Positions 1 through 9,300 of a stretch of DNA of 64,000 nt are shown one piece after another. A model generated the notes under the pieces. It was not told the DNA's origin and did not search any database. It saw only the letters and a program-made list of their open reading frames with translations. Numbering within the stretch: the first letter of the stretch is position 1; the number at the start of each line of letters is the position of its first letter. Location of the stretch: assembly GCA_050084515.1 (NCBI GenBank), contig CM114273.1, positions 14,508,001-14,572,000 on the forward strand, given 5' to 3'. Origin of the DNA: Blasia pusilla. Taxonomy: Eukaryota > Marchantiophyta > Marchantiopsida > Blasiales. The position numbers were made by a program, and so were the translations under genes.

Positions 1-358
1 CATGCCACGCCACCAATACTGAACGTGGAGTAAGCTGTAAGTACGCTTTACTCCAAAATATCCCAACTCCTCATGGGCATGTCGCACTACACATGCTTGC
101 TGGGAAGGATGAGGTACCACTTGTATCCTACCATCTCCCCATACCTGCAAAATGTGAGTCCCCTCCCACCTGAACCTCTTGGCTCTCTGTAGGATCCGAT
201 CCCGCCCCTAGCACTCTTTGTACTACTTAATGACGCCTTGTCTTGCGCAAGAACTCTACAACCTCCACGTCATCATGGATATCACGACCACCTGTCGCCT
301 CCTCACTAACCTCCGGATCCAAAGACTCATCATCCAACCCCACCTTTGAGTCGAGTCA
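1..358 (-). pseudogene. Integrase N-terminal zinc-binding region, partial
   Basis: Minus-strand translation gives a segment with a paired-histidine motif (RHAHEELGYFG) followed by VKRTY and QYWW. These match the start of the HHCC zinc-binding domain of Ty3/gypsy integrases and align with the integrase of the copy at 25.2 kb (KRTY, QYWW). The catalytic core and any PHD finger are outside the window. Confidence 0.7.
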
Positions 359-964
359 TCACTGTGGGACGACCGCCATAGTCAACCAACAAAGATAGGC
401 AGATGCATGCCAACCGGGCACCATCTCCTCATCACTCTCTTCGTGCCATCGAGCTCCTGTGTCGTCTCTCTGACTCGGACATGGGTTACGACTCAACCCA
501 TCCGCATCTTGGTTCAGTCGACGTGGCCTATGAACCACCTCAAACTCATACTCTTGTAGTAATAGAGCCCACCTGGCAAGCTTGCCCGTAAGCTTGTCGG
601 ACTCCATCAACCACCTCAACGGCTGATGATCAGTGATAAGTGTGAAAGGGTTGCCGAATAAATAACACCTAAAATGTGCCACGGCCCACACTGCAGCCAA
701 GCACTCTCCCTCGTAGGAGTGCCGCCTCTGCAATGTTGTTCGATCGGCTCGCATAAGCCACAACGAACTCCCTCTCCTCGTCATCCCTCTGAGTAAGCAT
801 TGCTCCTAGACCCAACATGCTCCAATCCGTATGTAACTGGAATGGGCGACCCCTAACCGGTCTCTATAAAATGGGTGAGGACGTCAACCTGTCCTTGAGC
901 TCCTGAAATGCTCGCTCCTGATCATCTCCCCACAACCACACCTGATCAAGTCTCGTCAACAAGG
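359..964 (-). pseudogene. RNase H domain of the gypsy pol (copy A)
   Basis: The translation contains an Ile-Thr-Asp-His segment (LITDHQPLRWLM) and the closing HRPRRLNQDADGLSRNP, both typical of Ty3/gypsy RNase H. The domain removes RNA from the RNA/DNA hybrid during reverse transcription. The region 785-964, linking it to reverse transcriptase, is frameshifted. It aligns closely with the RNase H at 24785-25100 on the other strand. Confidence 0.85.
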
Positions 965-1914
965 TCAAAGACTTTGCGATCGCACTAAAACCCTTGACAT
1001 ACCGTCGATAGAAGTTCGCCAATCCAAGAAATGTCGGACTCGACTCACATCTGTAGGGCGTGGAATCTGCGCAATAGCCTCTACCTTTGTCTGCTGAACG
1101 CCTAACCCACTCGGGTATATGGTGTGTCCCAAGTACTCAATCTGCTCTTGAAAGAATCTGCACTTGCCTGGATGTAACTTGAATCCATGTAACTGCAATC
1201 GCCAAAACACCTCCTCCAAGTGTCGCTCATGCTCCTCAACCGTGGAACTGAAGATAAGAATATCATCTATGTAACATCGTACAAAATCCAAGCTAGCCAG
1301 AATCCTATCCATCACTCTCTGAAACTCTGCAGGCGCTTTCTTCAACCCAAATGGTAAGAACCTCCACTTATACAAGCAATCTCTCCCGAACCGATCTATC
1401 CCCCACAATATTGTCTTCTCCCTGTCCTCCAACCTGATAGGAAGCTGATGATAGCTAGCACGGAGATCTAAAGTACTGAAGATCTTTGCATGCCCTACCG
1501 CATCAAAGATCTCCTCGAGAGTAGGCATGGCGTCGATCGACCTCAAATCTGTCGGTTGATAGGACGGTAATCTCCACACATCCGCCTATCCGTCCAATTG
1601 CCATACATATCCTTCTTCGCCGGCATGACTGTGGCAGATGCATACTCCCCCTGTGATAACTCCATAAGTCCTGCCTCCAACAAGTCCTGACTCCTGCTCT
1701 GAATCAAGGCTCGCTCCATATCAGAATACCTGTAGGGTCGACGAAAGATCGGCGTATCACTAGCCAACTCAATCCGTATCTCGAGACCCTTCAGCGTACC
1801 CAAGTCTCTCATACTGAAGGCAAAACAATTGACATGCCCTCTCAGAAACCTATGAACTCGTCGTCGCTCTCCTCCTATCAACTTGAGACCTATCACAGGC
1901 TTCCAAGTCTCCAT
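965..1914 (-). pseudogene. Reverse transcriptase domain (copy A)
   Basis: Two overlapping minus-strand frames (1543-1914 and 965-1579) together encode a Ty3/gypsy reverse transcriptase. Visible motifs are the N-terminal PAKK segment, FSTLDLRASYHQLPI, FLPFGLKKAPAEFQ, the catalytic CYIDDIL (the YxDD box), and LHPGKC with the following EYLGH. A frameshift near 1560 splits the domain and the C-terminal thumb is frameshifted before RNase H. It would copy the element RNA into DNA in virus-like particles if intact. Confidence 0.9.
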
Positions 1915-2194
1915 CGTGACCTCACTCGGAGAGGACGCAACCTCCGGCTTTGGTTGCTATGTAGCAACCCTAGCCACCTCCGCAAGAGCCACTCCACTCT
2001 AACCTCCTACACCATGCTCCACATCCAAAAAATGAACATGTGCTATTTTAGCCGCCTTCGCACTCTCTGCTCGAACGACGTCCGAGGAAGTCCATGGGTG
2101 CCTATCTCTCCTCGTCTCGCCCCCAGCCAATGCCTGTACAGACCCTGTAGGCAATCGTCCAACTCGTGGACGTGACGGCATGGATGACACTCGC

Positions 2195-3185
2195 ATCCAT
2201 CTCTGCTCAGCCATACCTAGGTTGACTATCCATGTGAGACACTTGAGGTCCATCGCCTGCCCCAACACCTGTCTCCGTGATGCCTCAGTCATCCCTGGCA
2301 CCGCCGTAGTACCGATAGTGAACCCCATGGTGCGCTCGCGCTCATCTGCTGTAGGCTCCTCCAATGCTCCTGTCACCTCATCCCAAATCATGCCTGGCCC
2401 TCCCTGACGAAAGGCATGGGATGCTGGGAAGCTCACCAACGTAGGTAAGGCTGCCCTCAACTCTCCCACCCTATTGGCCATGGCCAGCGGTGGTCTATCA
2501 TCTTGTGTCACCACCTGAGATCGACACCCTGAACCCAAAATAGCATCCACTGTGAGATGTGGTGCTCTCTGGACTCCACTGTATGCTCAACTCAGAACCT
2601 CTGATGGTATGAGGTTCGTCCACCACAGTTGTGGACGATGGGCACGTGACCCAACTCTCGCTGCATCTAACAACACAGCAGGTCCCAACCAGGACCTCAC
2701 CTGATGTACACTCGTCATCACACGTGCACGAGTGTCTCCCAACAACGGCACGTTCTCCAAAATGTATGTTGGAGAACATATCTGACTCTCCTGCAAGTGT
2801 CGTACTACTCGCAAACATCTCCCAAAACATCCCACGACCTCGGATCCTGCAATCCAAATCCTCGGCCGGTTGATGAATGAATACGACATGGCCATCCAAA
2901 GCAATCACCAAATGAATGGTGCCAACTCTATCAGATCTGCGCCCCACCAAAGAGATGTCGGCGGGTAGCGTATGCTAGTATCCCCGTAGTGCAGATACCG
3001 ACAACAACTCAAGATACCTCTGGACCAATCTCGCCACGTGACGTAATAATACTCGCCGCGCGGTCTTATCTCTCTCCACATAAAGGTACTGATGCACCCG
3101 TACGCCCGCCTGCAAAAGTGCAGCCAATCCGGTGCTAATCCCTCCGAAGAGATCTAACACCCTAACACCCTCTTGTGGGCACTGC
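2195..3185 (-). pseudogene. C5 cytosine-DNA methyltransferase domain (DNMT3-like) inside the gypsy polyprotein, copy A
   Basis: Across three minus-strand frames the conserved C5 methyltransferase motifs appear in order. Motif I (SAM binding, VLDLFGGISTG) is near 3150, followed by an acidic YVERD segment. Motif IV with the catalytic Pro-Cys (FGWPCR) is near 2890, followed by GLQDPRS. Motif VI ILENV is near 2755, motif VIII AARVGSRAHRPQLWW near 2665, and motifs IX/X (ERERTMGF, SRRQVLGQ) at 2345-2260. ENV, the AHR-x-x-x-WW/FW motif and the ERxxGF ending resemble DNMT3 most. The domain lies between protease and reverse transcriptase, so it belongs to the element, not to a captured neighbour. At least two frameshifts break it. 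DNMT3 affinity is my reading and needs a tree. Confidence 0.85.
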
Positions 3186-3499
3186 CACACAACAGGTGTG
3201 GTATCTAGTGGGATCATCGTCTCCACTCCAAGAGCCCGATCGTCACGTGACTCTCGCTGCTCTGGGACAAAAACATGACTCCACGCCTGCCTCACGAGGT
3301 CGTCGGCACTCCTCTGTAGCTCCCGAGTCGTACCCCACAATGGTGAAGAGGCCTCGCCAACATGGGAAGAGACACCCGCCATGGTCTGTCTCTCCGTGGG
3401 ACTATCTGCTACTGGGACATCCTCCGCATGTGCGTTCCCCTCCAACAACTCTCCTGGCTAGCTAACACTACCTGTGAAAGCTGCCAACGTGGTCACAGA

Positions 3500-4105
3500 A
3501 TCGCCTCATGATCGACCACCTCGTCCCGCAAACTGCACTGAATATAGTGATCGAAACTCCATGTAGTCATCCATTGGAGGACCCTCCAAGTGCTGGAACA
3601 ACCCCTTCCATGCCATGAGAGGGTTGAACCGTGTCGGGGTCCGTATCTCCTGGAAGTCGCACCATGTGTCGAACTCCTGGATAAAATCATCTAAGTCGAT
3701 AGTACCCACTGCACCCGAGAAACGACGCATGCCCCGATGGCCCATGTCGTCCATCTCCTGCCAAGTACTACTGTCTCTGTCTGTGATCTCGTCACCAGAC
3801 CTAGTGTCCAATGATGACGATCCAATCACGGATGGATGTCGAGGGAGCTCCTCACTGGTAACCCCTCGGTATCTCACTCCACTCCGTGTCACACCACTAC
3901 TACTGCTCACACTACCCCGTTCTTCCGAACCCTGGAAGAATGCCGTGATGACAAACCCTGTCTCACCCGCTCAAGCACTCAGACTCACCGAGAGTCTCCC
4001 ACACGCCTCACTAGCTCACCTATGCGAACATCAATCCCGTGATGACATACTCGGCCTCACGCGCGCTCAACACTCGGGCTCACCATGAGCCTCCCAACTG
4101 ACACT
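3500..4105 (-). pseudogene. Gag fragment fused by deletion to the protease tail (copy A)
   Basis: The minus-strand frame 3506-3910 holds a gag-like helical segment (RRFSGAVGTIDLDDFIQEF, then FNPLMAWKGLFQHLEG, then DDYMEF), where Ty3/gypsy gag usually has its FxG and W motifs. The same segment recurs at 40.6 kb on the plus strand and at 31.3 kb on the minus strand. At about 3520 it jumps to sequence matching the protease tail before the methyltransferase, so most of gag and protease is lost. Upstream homology stops at about 4105. Confidence 0.75.
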
Positions 4106-4345
4106 AAGTTCAAAAAGAATGGGAAAGAGGTTGTAGTGATTACATTTTTTTTTAAAACATGAAAAGAAAATTTAAAGTTCTCTCAATCTTCACTTTCATG
4201 CAAAAAGGAAATGGTTTGCGGCCATACTTTTTTCAGTCCTTTTGGTATTTGTTCCTTCTTTATGTTTATGGGATGTTGTTATCTTTCATTTTCTTTTTTT
4301 AAGGTCAAGCTTAACACATGTTCTTCACGTACAAAAATTTGAACA
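4106..4345. other. AT-rich spacer between inverted element halves
   Basis: No coding signal is seen. It lies between the gag end of the minus-strand element and the start of an LTR-like sequence on the plus strand. If the LTR and leader were inverted, this is the original outer flank, now trapped inside. Confidence 0.4.
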
Positions 4346-5800
4346 TGTCACATCTGAGTAGCCGATAGGCCGAGATCTATCATGGATAGGGCGTAGGAGC
4401 CAGCGTACTATCTTGAGTGTAACTTTGTCCCACGGTGTCGGATGAGGTTGAGGATAGGTCCATTGTGTCAGGAACGTCATTTCTGAAAACTTTCATGTTG
4501 AGGTCTTTTACAGCCGGGTGACTTGTTGACTAGGTCAACCGCCCTTGTAACTGTCTTGCGTGAGGTTACCAAGGGAGGGCTATTTTTAGGGGAAGAGCCT
4601 TTTGGCTCTTCCCAACCCTATATAAGAGAGGAAGATGGCTTTCCTAAGCCATCTTTCTCATGTTGGGCCGTTGGAGCACCTCCCTTGTATGTGTGTGAGC
4701 TAGGACTAGGGTGCTAGCGTCCGGATTCCTTGATAGCACAGGGTGGACGAGGCTCGATATGCCGATGTAGATTGAGGAGTGGAGTTTTAGGCCGGGTGTG
4801 CCGTTTTTACTACTCTTTATTTTTACATGAGAAAGATGTCAGGGGGCTGGTGGGAATTCGTGGTTTGCATGTAGGCAAGCGAGTTTCCTTGGTCGGGAGC
4901 CCCAAGAGACGCGTGTGTTGCGGGTGTTTTTTATTTTTCTGTTCGGAAGGCCGTGGGCGGAAGCGCTGTCCATTTTTCTCAGATTTTGTTGGTGCACAGG
5001 GATTGGGGACAGCGGCAGAGTGTAGTACGGAGTGGGCGTCGGGTGTACGCAAGTGAGGGTGTCCAGAGAGAGAAGAAAAGAAGGTTTGGGTCTTGCAGCC
5101 GTCGGGGGGTGTTAAGTAAAGATGGCTACCTAGGTCGCGGCCGGTCTAGGGTTAGGGCGCGGACCCCAAACGCCCCCCCAAGGGGCCCGCATAGGGCTGC
5201 GGGCCAAAGTTCCCCCTCCAACGTGGTAGGGACGGACCATAGTCGGTCGGTGGCGATTAGCTTAACGTGGTAGGGCCGGACGAGGTCGGTCGTGCGCTAA
5301 CGATTGCGCATGGGCAACGTGATGGTAGGGAGGATGTCGACGTGGTGAGTGACCGACATAGTTGGACAACGAGCGTGACATGATGTTTTGGGGCGCGACA
5401 AGGCGTTGCGAGAGTTGACGATGGAGGGGTAGTGTGCATGATGCCGACAGGTTGTCCGCATCTCTTGACGGGAGGATCGACGTGTTGGTCGAGGAGAGTG
5501 TTGTGTTGCGGAGATTGTCATATCATATGGAGGAGTGCATGTTGACGGTGCATCAGGTTGGAGGGCGTGATCAGGTTACCCATTCGAGTCCCTTTTCCCG
5601 CACTTGTCGTGTGTGATTGAGAGTGCTGGGTATCGGGTAGTAGCTGGTGCTAGATGGGTGCAGTGATGATGACGAGTGTAGATTCTTTTCATGTGTAGCA
5701 TGTTGGTGGATATACGGCGGTTGCCGAGTAGGGGTCGCGTGTATGACCCGAGAGAGTGTCGCTAGGTTAGGTGCAGGTTGCGCTCATTCCCCTACGGTAG
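4346..5800 (+). repeat. LTR and 5' leader of the same gypsy family, plus orientation
   Basis: It starts TGTCACATCTGAG, similar to the LTR start used elsewhere in this window (TGTCACGACTG), and has a TATA box at 4617-4627. From about 4420 it aligns with the plus-strand sequence at 38.88-40.25 kb, which leads into gag there. Shared blocks include GGCTCGATATGCCGATGTAG near 4751 and the leader block GGGTCGCGTGTATGACCCGA near 5733. The leader stops near 5765-5800, where the gag of the neighbouring minus-strand copy would join. The LTR/leader boundary is not fixed because no second LTR of this copy is present. Confidence 0.7.
4591..4655 (+). promoter_or_regulatory. LTR core promoter with TATA box between two perfect hairpins
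   Basis: A perfect 9-bp inverted repeat (4591-4599 GGAAGAGCC, 4604-4612 GGCTCTTCC, loop TTTT) is followed by CCCTATATAAG at 4617-4627. A perfect 10-bp inverted repeat comes next (4632-4641 AAGATGGCTT, 4646-4655 AAGCCATCTT, loop TCCT). The second hairpin would lie in the 5' part of the transcript. The copy at 39.0 kb keeps the outer arms of the second hairpin. Confidence 0.6.
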
Positions 5801-6347
5801 GATCTTTTATTACATCTTATTATATATTATTATGGGAGAGTATCTCCTTATTTACAAATACTTTTTTATTTGACACATGACAATTGGACAGAAAAAAATA
5901 TTTCACATATTACAAGAAAAAATTTGAATTTATATGCAACATCATTAAAAAAATTTCACAAATTTTTTTTTAATTTATATGAACATAAATCTTTTCCTTT
6001 CAAAAAAAATTTTGAATTTATACGAACATTAATCTCTTCATTTCATGGCTATGCACTACCTCTTAAATACTTTTTTAATTCCCCTAGCACCTTACTAGTA
6101 GAAAACTAAATTGGGTAAGTACGGTCGGATCAAAAAATTTAGAGAGTCCGTGTTATGAAGAGTTTGTAACATTGTGATGGGATGATCATCACCAGTGAGA
6201 GTGCAGTGCAGATTTGTGGGAGGAAAGAAAAGAAACGATGGGTTTATGCCCAACAGAGATGATGACGAGGAGCTGGAGACGACGTGAGCTGATATGTGGT
6301 GTAGGGACCTGAGTCGATAGGGCCAGAGCGAGCACAGGGTGAGCGAG
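5801..6347. other. AT-rich spacer and S28 gene 5' region
   Basis: From 5805 to 6110 the DNA is AT-rich, with three imperfect copies of a short AATTTGAATTTATATG-like unit near 5920, 5965 and 6010. From about 6120 it becomes more balanced and purine-rich (GGAGGAAAGAAAAGAAACG at 6220-6238), as expected of a 5' untranslated region. No clear TATA box was found and the transcription start is unknown. Confidence 0.35.
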
Positions 6348-9300
6348 ATGGGTTTGAGAAGAGGGATGTGGATGGTGGGCTGGGTAGTGCTGCTGGAATG
6401 CCAATTATGGATCAATGCAGATGCTACTTCTACGGGAAAGCACTTGCTGGAGGTCGATCAGGCGACGTTTCTTCAGGGCAGTCTTCCGATGTTGATGCCC
6501 CAGCGTGTGGATCACTACAACCCGTTGGTAGATATCCACTCAAAATCCTCTGCCACTGGGAGTGTGCCGATTCTGGCTGGAAGCCCATGACATTTAATTC
6601 TCTCATCTCGTCATTTGTCATCACGCCTGTGGGCACTCAATGTGAACGTGCTGCTATGACTGGCCTGGTTCTTTGAAGCCTGGACAGTGTCATCACCACA
6701 CAAGCCTTTGGTGGTTTTCCACCAGAAGCTGAAGACATCCTCTGCACTAATTCTCTCACCTGCAGTCGCTAAAGAAAGGCCTTAAGAAGTTGTTGGGTTC
6801 GCCTGAGAGCACGATCACAGACTGGGCCAATTTGCAGCTCTGCGTGCACTGGGTTTGAACAATGTGGCGCCATCCTTCTCTCTGGCCGATGAGGAAGGGG
6901 TTCGATTATTAGTCAGCCTTTCGCTGGTGGTACTTACCATGGCGAAGCCCAGTGTGGAGCTATGGGTGTCTGCCTTTTGATGCAGTTTTCACATCCGAAG
7001 AACATCAAAAGATGTCCGTGTTTACATGGAGAGTCTTCTCTGCTTAAACCTTACAACGCCCTATTGGTACGCCTCTGATCAGGAACCTCCACCGCTCGTG
7101 TGACGAAATTGGGTTGAGTTTGGTGGAACGCCTTTTGTCTTGTTTCTGGATACAGGCGAAAGGCTGGGATTATTACTAGCCGTTTCGTGCGTAGACAATT
7201 GCGATGTGGACAACAGCAGTGAGCTGCTTGGAGATGAGGATGACTCTCACTGGCGATCTTGTCATCAGGAGCTTCTACAGCTGCTCTTGTAAGCATAGAG
7301 AGTGGAAAGCTCAGAGCAATTGTAGTCTTAGCAGCACCAGGATGGAGTACAGGTATTCTTTTAAGCGTGGAGAGTGGCACCAAAAATCATTGGTGGTCCT
7401 CTCGTCAGGAGCCGCTGTAGCTGCTCCTATAAGCATAAAGAAGGGATCCACAAATCACTGGTTGTGTTCTCATGAGGCACTTCTATGGCTGTCCTTGTAA
7501 GCATAAAGAGTGGAACCACGACTGATCATAAGTAGTCGTCTCGTCAGGACCCTTCACAGCTGCTCTTGGAAGAAAAAAATGCACCCATAACCACTGGTTG
7601 TGTTCTCATCAGTCACCTCTCTGGCCGTCCATGTAATCGTAGGAGTGGAACCGCAACAAATCATGGGTAATCTCCTCATCAGGAGCCCCTACAGCTACTC
7701 TTAGAAGCAAAGAATGGGCCCACATACCACTCGTTGTGTTGTAATCAGGCACCTCTCTGGCTGTCCTTGTAAGCACACAGACTGCAACCACAACAAATGA
7801 TGGGTAGTCGTCAGGAGCCTCAACAGCTTCTGTGGCAAATTTTTTTTGGCAGTTCATGATCTGTAATTGTCTCATGTCTGATCGCTCAAGTAGTGCTCCA
7901 GTCACAAGTCTCCTCTGCCACCACTTACATAGGTGTGGACTGTCCCCTGGTAAGTAGAGCCATATTATTAGATTGAAGCTAAGTAGGGTCCATATCAGCT
8001 GGATGCTGGAGAAGAGTGTTGGAAGTAAGTTACTCCAATAGCTACAAGTCTCCTCTGCCACCAATAACATAGGTGTGGACTGTCCTCTGGTAATTAGAGC
8101 CATATAATAAGATAAGTGTTGGAAGTAAGATACTAATCAGGAGTTCGGTTTGGTTTGATGTGCAGGACCGTCGCACTTTCAAGCAACGCTACTATGAAAA
8201 TACTAATTACTTCAAAGCACCGGATGGTCCTATATTTTTGCGTATCTGTGGAGAATCAGCATGTAATGGCATCAGCAACGACTATAATATGGTGGAAACG
8301 TGTTTAAATCCTTTTCCCAAAGATTTCGTAGAACTAAATTGTCTGATTGAGGACGTCCCATGTTTTTGCAGTCCCTCTTAGTGATTCCCATTAGCTACAT
8401 ATTATCATACAAAATCCAATGAATCCTGTAAATGTATTATGAGATGCAGCTGTGAATGTTTTTCTACTATCAGCTTTCAGTTGGTTATGCAGGCTTGAAT
8501 GAATGAATAGATTTATTGTCCACGGGGACCCCACAGGGCCATGGGACTTAGTGTTGAGACTTAACAACAATTAAGGGAGACTTGAAGGGAGGTAGCAATG
8601 ATCTTTGACATTGTGTGGTACTGCCTAATCATTCATCAGGTACTAGCTGAGGAATTTGGAGCTGCAGTTGTGACTTTGGAGCATCGCTATTATGGAGAGA
8701 GTATTCCAACAGATGACCTCACCACAGAAAACCTGAAGTACTTGTCTTCCAAGCAGGCATTATTTGATTTAGCTGCATTTCGCAACTACTATCAGGTAAC
8801 TCAGTTTACAGGTCCCAAATCATTCAGGTTTGGCTGCATTGTTGACATCAAAAGCAGGAGAGGGTTTCAGTGAAGGAGTTGTGGCAAATCTTGACGATTT
8901 TCTCATGATTTTCATATGCTATGGACTACTGGGAGGTGCCTGTAAAGAAGTGGACGACTACCCAAGAGTTGTAACTCTAGAAACCACATGCATTATTCAT
9001 CTTTCCTATATTTATATATATTTATATATATATATATATAACTGCAAGGTCAAAGCAGTCCTAAAAACTTGCTCGTGGTTGGCTTTCCAGGATATTGTCA
9101 ACGAACGACATAACAGATCTGGAGTAGAGAATCCTTGGGTTGTGTTTGGGGTGTCATATTCAGGTGCTCTGAGTGCATGGTTCCAGATCAAGTTTCCTCA
9201 TCTCTCAAGGGGTGCTGTGGCTAGCTCTGGGGTTGTCTTGGCTGTACTGAATTACACAGATTTTGACAAACAGGTTTGTGTGCAACATTTCATTCTCAAT

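Larger units (their letters stand above)
1..4105 (-). mobile_element. Degenerate Ty3/gypsy element with embedded DNA methyltransferase (copy A, 3' end off window)
   Basis: Read on the minus strand this holds, in order, the start of gag, the tail of the protease region, a cytosine-DNA methyltransferase domain, reverse transcriptase, RNase H and the start of integrase; the rest lies beyond base 1. RT before RNase H before integrase is the Ty3/gypsy order. Frames are broken several times, so it is a dead copy. Gag is joined directly to the protease tail near 3520, so most of gag and protease is deleted. The gag start near 4105 ends abruptly; the matching leader and LTR lie just beyond in the opposite orientation. 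The same domain order recurs at 21.4-33.7 kb. Confidence 0.9.

Noticed and set aside
1834-2407. Plus-strand frames of 113 and 75 codons over the element at 1-4 kb
   Set aside because: They are antisense to the methyltransferase-RT linker of the minus-strand element.
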